64,000 nucleotides of DNA from Perognathus longimembris pacificus (lineage: Eukaryota > Chordata > Mammalia > Rodentia > Heteromyidae): NCBI RefSeq assembly GCF_023159225.1, contig NC_063171.1, forward strand, positions 9,411,886-9,475,885, read 5' to 3'. Positions 23,690-36,138 of this stretch are shown here, piece after piece; the first letter of the stretch is position 1, and the number at the start of each line of letters is the position of its first letter. The translations under genes were made by a program, and so were the position numbers. The notes below the pieces were generated by a model. It was not told the origin of the DNA and ran no database searches. It saw only the letters and a list, made by a program, of their open reading frames with translations.

Positions 23690-24850
23690 TATGTGACTTT
23701 TGTCTTTTTAAAATCTGGCTTACTTAGCTTAATGTGATGGTTTCCAGATCCAGCTTTTTTGCTACAAACACATATTTTAATCTTCTTCATGATTGAATGG
23801 CATCCTATTGAGTATACATACTATATTTTCTTGACTCGTTTATTAATATTAGGGCATCTAGCTCTTTCCATAACTCAGCTATCATGATAGTACTGCAATG
23901 AGCATGGATGTGAAAGTGCTTCTATTATATATCAATTTATATTCCATTGGATAAATGTCCAAGAATGCTATCACTCGATCATAGGATAGCTCTACTTTTC
24001 ATTTTTTAAGCAATCACTGTACTGATTCATACTAACTGCATTTGTTTCTTTCCTGCTAACAGTGTAGTAGGGTTCCTTATCCCCAATGTCCTCCCCAGAA
24101 TTTGTTTCTGTTTGGGTTCTTGATGATAATTATTCTACCTGGGGTGAGATGAAAGCTCAGTATTGTTTTGGTTTATTCTTCCTTTATGACCTAGGAGCTT
24201 ATGCATTTCTTCATAGTTTTTGATCATTTGTACTTATTTAGAGAAATGCCCATTCAATTCATTTGTCCCTTTATTAATTGGGCTAGTGGTACTTTGAGTT
24301 GAATATTTTGAGCTCAATGTATATTGTGGTTTTCAGTCCCTTGTCAGATATATAGCTGGAAAAGATTTTCTCCCATTCTGTAGGTTTCCTTCTAAGCTTA
24401 ATGACAATGTCCTTTGTTGTGTCTTTTTTAGCTCTATAGAATTCCATCTGTCAATCATTCTTCTTTGTGGACTTATTGGAGTTTAATTCAGGAAGTTACT
24501 GTCTAAGCCATTTTCCTTTTTCTTTCCTGTAGTAGTTTCAAAGTTTCAGGTCTGACACAAATGCCTTTGACCCACTTTGAATTGACATAGTATAGAGTAA
24601 GAGATAGGAAATGAATTTCAGTCTTCCACATATGGATCTAGTTTTCTCAGCACTATTTGTTGATGAGTCTATCTTTCATCTAATATGTGTTTGGGATTCC
24701 TTTGTTAAAAATCAGATACTTAGAGAAATGCAGATTCATTTTTTTCATCCTCTACTCTGTTCCATTGTTCTTTATGGCTATTTTCATAGTTATTGTGGCT
24801 CTGTTGTAGAAAGCCTCTGTACTATAAAGCCTCTGACTTTTTTTGTTCCT
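23690..24850 (-). mobile_element. Old L1 ORF2 3' part
   Basis: On the plus strand it reads like the reverse of L1 ORF2: gattgaatggcatcctattg near 23791, gcaatgagcatggatgtg near 23895 and ctggggtgagatgaaa near 24138 parallel the younger copies at 2090-2460. Many stops and indels show it is much older. It may extend left into the 3' UTR and right beyond 24850. Confidence 0.8.
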
Positions 24851-26112
24851 TGAGTTTGCTTTTATTTCTAATAGTGATATGTCCTTTTAATAAATTTATT
24901 TGTAAGACATTTGCACTTTGGTACTGTTGTTGATTGTATTTCCTTTTTGTATATAATAATTTTAGCATATATAAAGAAAAATCATTGAGATTTTTGTCAT
25001 ATTTGGAGTAATTAGCCAGATGACAAAATTCTCTATTATTCATTATAACAATTTTTCATTTGATTCTGACAAGTTTCATTTCTTTGAGGATTTTCTCTTT
25101 TTTAAAAAATTGTGGTATGATTTTTCAGAATCATTTTACATTTGTGACATTCTCAAAATGATTATATTATTCCTTATTCATTTAGATTGGCTCTATTGTT
25201 TTTGATATTCAATATGAGACTGGGGTTTTTGTTGCTGTAGGCATGTTTTATCAAGTTTAACAGTCTTTTCATAGTTTATAAAGAATATTTTAAAATTGTA
25301 AATGGATGTGGAATTTTCTCAAAAGAGTTTCCATCCTTCAAAATGAGAATGTGGTTTGCCTACATAGATGCACTGATGTGGTGAAAAATGGTAATACACT
25401 GAATAATCTTGAACCATCAGTGGAATCCACATGCTGGCTTTGTGTTTATTTATATATTTATAATATAAAACTCTTGAACAGTAGAAGAATTCCCTTTTCC
25501 CTGTAGTGAAAACAAAAGAAAAGTGTAATGAAGAATTTATGATATGTATATATAGAGAGAGAGAAAGAGAGAGAGAGAACATATATAACAACCTATTTTC
25601 CTTTTTAGAAAAAGACTGTATATGCATACATTTTCATACGTATTTTCAAACTGTGAGAATGTAAGCAAACTACTATAATGCTTTTCTAGGTGAAAAGAGA
25701 TGAAGAGAGCACTAGATAGTAGAAGGAGTAGTATAATTACAGACTTATAAATGAATGAGTGACATTATCTGCGACTTCTCTAATAGGGCAACAGAAATTA
25801 TTTCATTTAATACCAACTTCTTAGAAGTAGCAACAGGACAATTGCAGTCTGTGGTTCTCAAAAATCAAACCCAAACCACAACTTCTAAAGGCATGGATCA
25901 AGGCATATTATGTATTTATGAATATATAAAGTTAAAGTAAAAAAGTAAAAAATTACTCTTGACAGTTTTATTTCTGCTCAACAAAGTTTCTCAAGTAAGT
26001 TCTATTCTGTTCTTTTATTGCCAAGAGTATATTTGACATAAAAAGCTTTTCCCTTCTATATAAACCTCTGAGATACGAGGTCTTACCAGTATTATACAGG
26101 TTTTTTGAAAAA
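24851..26112. other. AT-rich sequence, no gene seen
   Basis: The first 400 bases could be a decayed continuation of the old L1. A short GA run lies at 25554-25580. Confidence 0.4.
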
Positions 26113-26140
26113 AAGCAACAACAACAACAACAACAAAAAA
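26113..26140 (+). repeat. (CAA)n microsatellite
   Basis: Short run of CAA units. Confidence 0.85.
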
Positions 26141-26234
26141 CACCGAAAGGAAGAGATGAAATAGCACAGGAATATCTCCCTTATTCATCAGCAGTGAGTA
26201 TTTTTACTTTAGTTTTTGGTTTGTTTTTTTCTAT

Positions 26235-26424
26235 TTGCCAGTCCTGGGGGATGAACACAGGGCCTGAGCACTGCCCCTGACTTCTTTTTGTTCAAGGCTA
26301 GCACTCTATCACTTGAGCTACCATTCTACTTCCAGCTTTTTCTGTTTATGTGGTTCTGAGGAACCTAACCCAGGACTTCATGCATGATAGGCAAGCAATC
26401 TACCATTAAGCCTCATTGGCAGCT
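26235..26424 (-). mobile_element. Diverged IDL-Geo SINE
   Basis: The order Geo then ID on the plus strand (gccagtcctgggggatgaac to aggcaagcaatctacc) fits a minus-strand dimer; about one in six bases differs from the cleaner copies, by eye. Confidence 0.85.
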
Positions 26425-26568
26425 CTATTTTCTTTAGTATTTATATCCAGAGATTTCTTATGTTACCTAGACTGTCCTGTTGGGTTTTCCTCTGATAGTT
26501 GTAAGCCAGATCTTGCCACAGAGTCATACAGAAAGAGTGAAAGGGGAGAGATATTTATATCTTTATAA

Positions 26569-26643
26569 ATGTCTGTCTATCTATCTATCTATCTATCTCT
26601 CTATCTATCTCTCTATCTATATCTGCCTACCTACCTACCTATC
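26569..26643 (+). repeat. (ATCT)n microsatellite
   Basis: Tetranucleotide ATCT run turning into CTAC units. Confidence 0.95.
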
Positions 26644-27944
26644 TGGTCTTTGTATTTTTCTGTCACTGAGTTCTAGTGATTTTTAATCAAACCATCACTT
26701 CTGGTATCACTTTGTGAATGGGGGAAAGAAGTTAGTTGTGTTTTGCTTTTAGATTACACACAGAAGAGAAGGATACATACTCACTTGAAATAACTAATTT
26801 ATAATGATTTTTCGTATTCCTCCACTTTCACTTCTTCCTGTTCTCTGAGACAGAAAAGGTAAGCCTTGTCCCTACTTCTTTCTCACCTTTTCTCTACCCT
26901 GTAACTCCTGAGCCTTCCAGCCTTCATTAATTGCTTTGGCCTCCTGATATCCCTCATTTGTCCCCTCAGAGTAAAGCCTTAGATCTGTAGATCACTTTGA
27001 TTACTTCCACATCTGGGATTTGTCTCATGCTTGTACTAACCATGACCATGTGGAGAATTACCCAGCAGGATTTAGGAGACACTCAGTCAGAAAAAGCATC
27101 CCTACTAAGAACCACATCTGGAGAAAATTAAGAGAAGGTATTTTTCCATTGAGAATCCTTTGGAAATATATTTATGAGATAGAGACACCAGCGTGCAGAA
27201 GAAGAACAGAGCCTTTGTTTCTGGGGGACTATGGAAGAGTGATATCTCTTCAAATGTATCTCTAATTAATTATGCTCCATAAATGCAAATGCTTGGCAAA
27301 GTCATAAATAAACAAGAGATTTTTTTCTTAGAAAAGCCTTGTTTAGAAGCAGGCGTTGTCTCCAATTGAAATGTCTCCATGAATTTTTCCAGTACCATGT
27401 GTGTGAACAAATAAAGATTCTATAAAGGGAGAAGGGAAGTGGGCCATGTTTTCCTCAGTTGGATCTTTGAATATCTTTTAACTATTATTCCAAGGCTTGG
27501 GTTTGAGAAAGCCAAAATTGTCTTTGCCAAGCATTTTTCCCTTAATTTTTAAATCCAAGTGCATTAAGGGAAATTTAATCCGTATGTTTCTGATTCATTT
27601 ACAGTTAACTCATCAAAATATTGTTTTGATAGAGTCATTTCACCTTCCATAAAAATTAGGGGCTAACACACAGTTACTCACATTCCACCATCACCTAAGT
27701 ACACAAAATATTTGGTTCAAGACTATGTCTTGATAAGTCATAGATACATATGTACATTTGACTGTACAATTATGTATAAACTTAAAAATACTGTATGCCT
27801 GTAGAATACTGCTGAGTATATCTGGAGTCATTTCATCATGTTATCTTCATTGGCAGCCATGAATCCAAGTATGAGTGAGTGACTCCTTTAAGATGCTGAT
27901 ATTATGCAGTTTGTCAGTCTGATAGGCTACATAAAGGTGTATCT
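26644..27944. other. Unique sequence, no gene seen
   Basis: Nothing recognised. An 81-codon frame at 27020-27265 shows no known domain. Confidence 0.45.
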
Positions 27945-28074
27945 CTATCTCACCATAATCAAAGTCATCATTGAAATCATCATCATCACTGTCAAAATCA
28001 GAATCGCCATCACAGGCCATATCACCACGATCAAAGTCATCATCACCATCACAATTGCACTCATCATCACCAAC

Positions 28075-28116
<42 letters not shown>

Positions 28117-28205
28117 ATTCACCACCACTACCATCATCATCATCATCATCATTATCACTATCACTGTTATCAACATCACCAACATCACCCTTATCATCAT
28201 TTTTG
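27945..28205 (+). repeat. (CAT)n trinucleotide tract
   Basis: About 260 bases of CAT/TCA units, purest at 28075-28113, more degenerate at both sides. Poly-His, poly-Ile and poly-Asp frames through it are artefacts of the repeat. Confidence 0.95.
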
Positions 28206-28276
28206 TGATACTCGGAATTGAACCCAACCTGTTTCCAGTATGTTATCAACTGTTTTTTTAAAAAATGGACTATATA

Positions 28277-28480
28277 GCCAGACACTGGTGATTTATGTCT
28301 TTAATTGTAGCTGCTCAGGAATCTGGGATCAGAGGATTCAATTTAAAGCTAGCCCATCTCCAATTAACCAGCAAAATCCAAACTGAAGGCTTATGTGGCT
28401 CAAGTGGTAGCTTGTCAGTCATGATCAAGCAAGCCTAGTGAAAGCTTAAGAAAGAAAGAGATCCATGCCTAGTACAAGCA
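28277..28480 (+). mobile_element. Diverged B1-Geo SINE
   Basis: Head cactggtgatttatgtcttt, middle ctccaattaacc, tail tggctcaagtggtag; strongly eroded. Confidence 0.65.
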
Positions 28481-28524
28481 CACACACACAACCTCCCCCC
28501 CCACACACACACAAACACAATTAT
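28481..28524 (+). repeat. (CA)n-rich tract
   Basis: Interrupted CA run following the SINE. Confidence 0.85.
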
Positions 28525-28784
28525 AATCAGTTCAGAGGAGGCCAATACTTCTGCTGAAATTTACCAAGACTGGACATAAGCAACTCCGTGATGACAGAGT
28601 TGAGGGATACCAATAACTCACTTGAGGGAGTAGAGTTAAAGGGGGCTGTGCTAAAGATTTTCTTTACTTTCCCAGTACCTGAGCACAAAGAAATGATATA
28701 CTTAAAGCATCAGATGATGGTAAACATTTCAGAGGTGTCTCTGAATCAAATAAAATTTTATTTTGTTTGTTTATGCTCTTTATT

Positions 28785-28886
28785 TTGAGTAAGTCTCATA
28801 TTGAGTCCAGACTGGCTTCAAACTGTGACCTTCTTGGCCCAGCATCACAGTGCTTGAATTACAAGCAGGCACCACTACATGCAGCT
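28785..28886 (-). mobile_element. B1-like SINE fragment
   Basis: The plus strand reads actggcttcaaactgtgac and cttgaattacaagcaggcac, the reverse of a B1 body. No Geo tail. Confidence 0.65.
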
Positions 28887-30305
28887 TATTAAAATGCATT
28901 CTTAAGAGAGGCAGTAAAACGTAGATCACCTACAATGTGGCTCAAATTCTAGCATAGTAGTGGGCCTATGAAATTCTTATCTAATGCATATTTTTAGTGT
29001 CTTTCTTCCTAGAGGCAAATCGAAGTTTGGGATTATAGCTAAAGCAGAGGAATGCTCAACCCATTTACTCTATAATAGGGAATCTGTTTTTTTGCTGAGG
29101 TCTGTTGCTATGCTGTACAAACCTGAATTTAAAATCAAAGCTGTTGGCAAAAACATGTATGACTGCTGATCACATCTTTTACAAAGCAGTTAGATTTTCC
29201 CATTGTTAATATACCGTTTTGCTTACTCTCACTTTTTCACAGCTAATGCTTCTTTCTCTCAGGCAAACATCAAATGTTTGCATTTTTGTACTTTGACAGC
29301 AGTTTATCTCTGATTCTAGTTACCAATTTTCTAAAATATTGTCAGATTCTAGCTTTTGGAACACTTTAGTTTTCTCAAGTTTTCCAAGTGAAATTATACT
29401 GGCTTAATTTTTCCCAGGAGTCAATACTAATTCTAAATCTTTAAAAAAGCACCACATAAGAGACTTTATATAAGAAAGATATTTAATAACCCAGTTACCT
29501 TACCAAATCTGTTCCTAGAAATAAAGTAAGAATATAGTTTGGTTTGGTTTCATCAAACTATATTGTCTAGTATTTTTATTTTTAGAAATATTATTTCTTA
29601 AAGTTTCAGTTCCTTCCCTCGTAATGGAAAGCACTATCCTCAAGGAAAATGGAATTAAAGATGATTATTTTTCATGCAGTACAAATTTGTATCATATGGA
29701 AAACACAGATTCTGCATTATTGTGTTTTCTCTTTATTTTTAGTGTATGATTTTTAAAAATACCAGTCTTCACATCCTACTTTCTTAAACACAGAGAGAGA
29801 GTAAGATATTCAAAACACTCTGCCTTTTTTTTTTTTGTGATTTCTGCTATCCCTCTCTGTATAGCTGACCACCCAATGCTCTCTGGAAATACAGTTGGAC
29901 CTACCTCATCTTTCTCCTTCTCCATCAGCAAGACTCTGCTCAGCTCATGGAGACTGGTCCTAAAGTTTACAGGAAGATGATTTAGCCTTTTGTCAGAACA
30001 ATCTATTCATCATCAACAGTTACATTAAAATATCATAAAGAGTTACAACAGGAACATGCCAGAGCTTTACAATGTTGATAACATGTAAGGCTTTGCCCTC
30101 TCCGGAGTAAACACTCCATATTTACTAAACTTAAAATAAATTAGTTCTTGAATCTGTTTTCCCTACTAGTTTGCAAAAGCACAGGGATCAAGGATAAACT
30201 TCCATTTAGAATGTTATATACTGTCACATTATATTACACTGACATGGTATTATAGATCCCTACAAAATATCAATAAAGCTTGTCATCATAAAAGTTAAAA
30301 CAATA
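28887..30305. other. AT-rich unique sequence, no gene seen
   Basis: No repeat or coding signal recognised. Confidence 0.45.
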
Positions 30306-30383
30306 GGGGTGTTATAGCTCAGTAGCAGAGCACTTGCATATATGAGGCTCTAGGTCCTATCCTGAACCCTGATCCTCCAAAAA
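30306..30383 (+). mobile_element. ID-like SINE fragment
   Basis: gttatagctcagtagcagag followed by cacttgcatatatgaggc is an ID/tRNA-Ala-like monomer without a Geo half, with a short A tail. Confidence 0.7.
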
Positions 30384-30529
30384 GTCTATGGTAATGAACC
30401 TTTGAGATAAACCCTTCAGAGTACACTCAGCAGTAAGAAGCATCCAGACAGAGTCAGTCCCTGTATTTCCAGAAGTAACATTAGGTGGTATCCATGTTTC
30501 TTTGAAGAATTAGTTCATAGGCTTCTTGT

Positions 30530-30950
30530 GGTTCAATTATTCATTCACTAAATAGTGATTGAGCACCCACCGAGTGTCAGACACTGTTAGGGGCTAGAAA
30601 TCCAATAGGGGAGAGAGAAGAAGAATTTTTTGGCCTTGTGAATCCTAGCAGTCAACAAACAATTGTAACAAACAGTGATAAAATAATAGAATAAAATCAA
30701 TTGTGGGGTAATACAATAAATAAGTATATAATCAATAAACCCTGTTTTACATGCTACTTTCTAAAGAAAAAGTAAAGCACAGTATGAAAAAAATAAATTC
30801 GAAGAGAGGTGGGCTTTTACTGTAGTGTGAACAAGGAGGACTCAGTAATGGGCAGAAACTTGAAGCATGAAGAGAGATGAGGGGCTGGCTAGGGGGAAGG
30901 TTACAAGCAGCGGAACTGTACTGTAAGCATTCAGAGTTAAGAATGGCCTC
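30530..30950 (+). mobile_element. Ancient mammal-wide interspersed repeat, family not named
   Basis: ttattcattcactaaatagt and gagcacccaccgagtgtcag follow a familiar ancient repeat ('attcattcaacaaatatttattgagcacc'). The downstream order (aacagtgataaaataat, then agaaacttgaagcatgaaga) fits the same element. I do not assign a family. Confidence 0.5.
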
Positions 30951-32218
30951 TGAGAAGCAAGGTGGGTATAAAAAAGTAGGTATAGTAGACTATTACTGGC
31001 TAAGTATATATATATATATATCACATATGTTATATATACATATATATGTATGTAATAGGATTTTTCATAGGTAGCACAGCGAGCAACAAAGATGCGTATT
31101 TTATTGTGTGAGGAAGTGTTTAAATAGCCAATAGGGGAAGTTTTATGTCTTCTGTGAAAGTCAGAAGATTTTCAGTGTGTTTGTGTCCCTTTTCCCAGCA
31201 CTCAAAATGTGTCCACACTTGTGTTCTAGCTCTCCCCTTGACCCCTGATGGAGATCTTACTGTGATACCATGTTGCTCTGAAGATGTAATGCAGTTTCCG
31301 GGCAATGCTAGGTGAAATTTCCAACCATCTTAGTGGTCATTGATCTTGACTACCTTTCCAGCACCTTCCTGGCTTTATTTGCTCACCAGGACATCGGTGC
31401 CTTCATTTAATATACCAGTTTCCTGTAGCAACTTCAGAAAGGACAAAGACAAATCATGTAGACAATCTTAAGTGATAGATGGAACACAGAGGACCATGAC
31501 ACAGAGAAATTCCCTAGATGCTGTTGGTAGTACAGACACCAAGGACTGAAGAGCACACGATGAAGAGGATGTCTTATCAAGTTAGAGGAGTAGTGCTTGC
31601 ACTTGGGGTGTGGTGTTGGATGTGGGAAGGAATGTTCAGGGTATGGGTGTTTTGCCATATGAGTCAATGGGATTTAGGATACACTGGAGAGTATGGATTG
31701 CAAGTGGAAAGGAAGGTGAGCCCACATGGTTGCACTCAAAATCCAATATCATGAATTATTGAGATGGAGAAGGCATCAGGTTGGGGTGCACATAGTCAAG
31801 ATCATATACACAGTACCAGTACCAACTGAGGTTTCTTGTGACTCCTCTGATCCTGCTGCCAGATGTACAAGAAGCCACTTTTGTATTTACACAGCTTATT
31901 AGGTGCAGAGTTAGTGACAAGAAGAGTATGTGAAATGTGCCAATCCCATGTGATTTTGGCCCACTTGCCAAAATAGTGAGCCAAAAGAAAAGGGCTGCAG
32001 TGCTGCAGCTTTGTTCTGAGAATCTCTGCCAGACATCCCACATTCCATCTTCATCCAGGAGGCAATAAATAACAATCTCAGACAGTCCCCTAGGCAAGGA
32101 GGGAGGCAAGGTGGGGATGCCCCTTCCCTCGGGTTCAGAGGACTTCCAAGGCATCTGCTAACTCAGGTTACTGGCATTTGGAAAGACTGAAAAATATTTG
32201 CAAATATTGCTGATGAAG
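30951..32218. other. Unique sequence with a TA tract, no gene seen
   Basis: (TA)n at about 31004-31055. The rest shows no recognised repeat; frames at 31434-32154 on both strands lack domains. Confidence 0.45.
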
Positions 32219-32231
32219 CTCTCTCTCTCTC

Positions 32232-32268
<37 letters not shown>

Positions 32269-32355
32269 AAACATATTCATGTATGTGTATATCTACGCAT
32301 GTATGTATATATGTATATGTTTACATATGTGCATATATGTGTGTATGCACATGTA
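32219..32355 (+). repeat. Compound (CT)n(TA)n(TG)n tract
   Basis: CT run, TA run, TG run, then degenerate ATGT/ATAT steps. Confidence 0.93.
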
Positions 32356-34037
32356 TTCCTCCTTAAAGATGGTAATTGCTGAATAAATCTACAACAGCCC
32401 TGGCCTTTAATCCCTGTTTGGGTCACACACATGTTGGAACAATATAATTAAAATGAAAATAAAGTTCTCAATTGGAGTCACAAATCAGAGGTCCACAAAT
32501 GCTCTAGTGACATTTGTAAGTTGGATGGATCAGGATTCCTCCTTCCTTCCTAGGAGAAGGTTTTTCTTCCTCTCCTCGTAGGAGATTACTTGCTGTGACT
32601 CTCAGCACCAAAGCTTCATGGTCTGGTGTCTCAGACCATGAGGTTATTGCCTATTTTATGAGAGAAGGGTCAGTATTTTCATGGCTATGGCTATAGTTGT
32701 CATGCTCTTGCCCATGAAGCATATGTAGTAACCTGCTAGAGTCACCATATTGTTGGAGCTTTAGGGCAAAAGTACCAGCTTTATGAGACTCAACAGATCA
32801 GCCTTGGCCATCTGTCCCACTTTGCCACTTAAAGAGACAAGTAGAAAGGAAGGGAAGAAGACAGGAAATATTACCAATGTGACCATGTTGAAAAGACCAA
32901 GTAAAAACTTCAATGACTCTATAATTCTCTTTAAAGAAGGAAATTAAGGCTTAAGTAGAAGTGGAATTCATCCTTGAAGGTGGATGACATAGGTTAAGTG
33001 ACACCAGATCCTAGTCACTACTCAAGTCACTATTTGAGTGACTAACATGTATTTTGTATGCAGAATTAAACAGGAGTCTGACCCATAGTTCAAAGACAAT
33101 GGAGACAAATGCAAACTGAAGGTAGTGATACAAAGTTTTTCTCCTGCTTTTAGTTATCTTGTGGATCAAATGAACCAATGCTTTGCAGTAAAAGCTTTTT
33201 CTAAGTACTTGTTATAACTGTACTGGAAGGAGACTTTGCAGAAGTGCAGAGATCAGACTCCAGCTGCAAGTCATGGATTACCCATTGAATCTGTATTCAT
33301 TTCTCAGCACAGCAGCCGTGAGAAAGCTTCAATTTAGCCATCATTTCTTGCTGACTACCTGCCTAGCCCTCCAAATCTAGAATTTCCATTTGTGCCACTC
33401 TTCATAGTCTTATGTATAAAGCGGCTTCCCTCACACCCAGGCCTGCCCTCAGGCCTGCAGTGACATTCCTTGAAGGTTAAGTAGCCTAAAGCTGCTGTAC
33501 CTATTGGAAGTACCATAGATTAATGAGTACCTGATGTTTACCCCTGGGCCACTCCTATATATCATTCTCATCCCTCCCTTATTGTCATGCCAAACAAGAC
33601 ACAGCCAAGGAATCTGGAGGATTTTCTAGGGAAATTCCAATGTATCTGAGATATTTAGAAGAGTTCTTTAAGAGATTATGAGCTACAAACTGAGTAATTT
33701 ACTTAATGCAGTCCAATACATTGTACAAAACAATCCAAAATCAAATCCTAGTTATTGCTTGGTCTCCATAATATCTAAACGTTATCTTAGAGCAGGTGAT
33801 TCAACCTCTGAGGACTGGGCCTAAATAGGAAGCATAGCTAGACCACTGTCTTACTTGGCATATGATGTATGGAGACTGAGGCAGCCAAGAGCCAACAGCT
33901 TCCGACATGTTTAATGACAAGCAGTGTGTGCTTGTAGGCATGCGCTCTCACACCAGAAAGGAGAGAGTAAAGGTATCTTTGCTTTTTTTCTATTTCAGTG
34001 TAGTCTCCAGCTAGAAATCATTATGCTCTAGAGAAAC
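32356..34037. other. Unique sequence, no gene seen
   Basis: No repeat or coding signal recognised over about 1.7 kb. Confidence 0.45.
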
Positions 34038-34085
34038 ACACACACACACACCACCACCACCACCACCACCACCACCACCACCACC
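34038..34085 (+). repeat. (CA)n(CCA)n tract
   Basis: CA run passing directly into CAC triplets. Confidence 0.95.
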
Positions 34086-34092
34086 CACACAG

Positions 34093-34395
34093 AATTTCGG
34101 TATCTCAAGCCTGTAGTTGTAGATATTTGGGAGGATCATGGTTTGATACCAATCTGGGTAAAAAAAGCTCATGGGGCTGCTTGTCACTCACTGGTTGGGT
34201 GCAGTCCTGATTCTCTGTCATCTCCAGTGGTTCAGAGGAGCAAAATAAACACCCAGGCTTGCCTGTACATAAAGTGAGACCCTAACTTGAAAATAACCAA
34301 AGCAGAAAGGAGCTGGAACTATGGATCAAGAGGAAAAGCACTTGCATTGAAAGCATGGGACACAGTTTGTGCCCTTTTGACAGCACAAATAAACA
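34093..34395 (+). mobile_element. Old B1-ID type composite SINE
   Basis: Two B1-like stretches (ctcaagcctgtagttgtag; aaagtgagaccctaactt) are followed by an ID-like end (ctatggatcaagaggaaaag, then cacttgcattgaaagcatg). The layout is inferred from weak similarity. Confidence 0.5.
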
Positions 34396-34424
34396 AGATA
34401 TGTTTTTGTTTTAACTTGCTTTTA

Positions 34425-34635
34425 TCCAGGTGCTAGTTTATCATGATTGTAATCCTAACTCTTCAAGAGGTTAATATCTTGGTTCAAAGGCAGACAGGAA
34501 AGAAAACTCCCTGAAATACCATCTTCAATATACAGCAAAAAGGCTAGCCAGAGGCATAGTTCAAGTGATAGAGCACAGCTAATGAAAAGCAAGGCCATAA
34601 ATGCCAGCCAATTCTGGAAAAAAAATAATAAAGTA
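34425..34635 (+). mobile_element. Diverged B1-Geo SINE
   Basis: atgattgtaatcctaactct, tcttggttcaaaggcagaca, catcttcaatatacagc, then agttcaagtgatagagcac and an A tail. Confidence 0.65.
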
Positions 34636-34644
34636 ACAATATAA

Positions 34645-34800
34645 GTGAGGATCAAGCCTGAAATACTAGCTACTCAAGAAGTTGAAACCTGAGGATTGTG
34701 GTTCAAATCCAGCCTAGAAAGATTGCAGTGGTAGAATGTTAGCCTTAAGCACAAAAGCTCACGGACATTGCCCAGGCCCTGAGTTCAAGGACAGGGTCGG
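34645..34800 (+). mobile_element. Shortened B1-Geo SINE
   Basis: agctactcaagaagttgaaa and tgtggttcaaatccagcc (head) run directly into a Geo tail with gcccaggccctgagttcaag; the middle is deleted. Confidence 0.65.
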
Positions 34801-34843
34801 GGGGGAGGAAGTAAAGGAAAAGAAACAATACAACAAACACAAC

Positions 34844-34856
34844 TTGTTTTCATCTT
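34844..34856. repeat. TSD, left copy, of twin-primed L1
   Basis: ttgttttcatctt, repeated exactly at 36126-36138. Confidence 0.88.
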
Positions 34857-36125
34857 TTTAAAAACTTTATTCATTTATTGTCAAAGTTATGTATAGTTAC
34901 ATATGTAAGACCGTGAGTACATTTCTTATTAAACTTGTTGCTTTCTCCTTCATTTTTCTCCTACCTTCCCCCCTCTCCAGTTCCCTCCACCTCCCATGCC
35001 CCTGAGTTGTACAGTTGGTTTACAGAATATGTCTTGTAAGTATTGCTGTAGCATTGGTTTGCCTTTTACTCCTTGTCTCTCAATTTTGGGGTTCCCCTCC
35101 TCTAGTTCTGATAAACATACATACAATACCCTGAGTACCAAAGTCAGTTACAGTGACATCAGAGATAAAACTATGGGGAAGAAAGACAAAAGAAAAAGGT
35201 ATAATTTTTCATATGATATGTTGAAAGTAACAACAACAAAAATAAGTTACTTATTTCCAAATCTTGTAGTTAATTTCGCTTACCATCATCTTATGAGCTT
35301 ATATGTACATGGCTACTGAGCTATTATGCTCCTCTGCTAGTTATATCCTAGTCAAGTATTAATTGCCTCCAATGAGGGAAACCATAGAGTTTATGTTTCT
35401 TTGGGTTTGACTCACTTCACTTAGTATGATTTTTTTCCAAGAGTTTCCATTTCCTCATGGATGGGTCCAAGTCATTCTTTCTAATAGAAGCATAGAATTC
35501 CATTGTGTATATCTGCAGAGCTTTTGCATAGCACATGATATAGCTAACAAGATAAATAGAAAGCCCTCAGACTGGGAGAAGATCTTTATTGGTCATACAA
35601 CAGACAGTGTCCTCATATCTAAAATATACTGAGAACTCAAAAATTAAATTCCTCCAAAACAAATCCTCAAAGAACCAACTGCCCCCTTAACAAGTGGGCT
35701 AAAGACCTAAAAAGAGACTTCTCTGAAGAGGAAATAAGAATGGCCAAGAGACACATTAAGAAGTACTCAACATAAAAGAAATGCAAATCAAAACATTGAG
35801 ATTCCACCTCACTCCAGTAACAATGTCCATTATCAGGAAAACTAACAACAGCAGATGCTGGCAGGGATGTGGCCAAAAGGAAACACTACTACACTGTTGG
35901 TGGGAATACAAACTTGTTCAACCACTCTGGAAAACAGTGTGGAGGTTCCTCAGAAGGCTATACATAGGTATTTACCTAGAGGATTACAAGCAAGACCACA
36001 CTAAAGCTACCAGCACAGCTATGTTTATCACAACACAATTTACCAACCTTAAAACATGGAACCAACCCAGATGCCTCTCAGTAGATGAATGGATCAATAA
36101 AATGTGGTATATATACACAATAGAA
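34857..36125 (-). mobile_element. L1 with 5' inversion (twin priming)
   Basis: Positions 34857-35512 are the L1 3' UTR and last ORF2 codons on minus. From 35513 the sequence switches to the plus strand of ORF2 (ctgcagagcttttgcatagc onward) and runs to 36125, ending in the same atatacacaat(a/g)gaatt block that ends the minus part. The 5' portion is thus inverted against the 3' portion, the hallmark of twin-primed L1 insertion. A 13-bp TSD flanks the whole. The inverted part still contains the cysteine motif block ([12 protein letters not shown], near 35885) but has stops and deletions. Confidence 0.92.
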
Positions 36126-36138
36126 TTGTTTTCATCTT
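36126..36138. repeat. TSD, right copy, of twin-primed L1
   Basis: Exact copy of 34844-34856; its first bases may be shared with the L1 end. Confidence 0.88.

Noticed and set aside
27847..28285. Frames encoding poly-His, poly-Ile or poly-Asp
   Set aside because: They are translations of the (CAT)n array in different frames and strands, without start context or conserved flanks.
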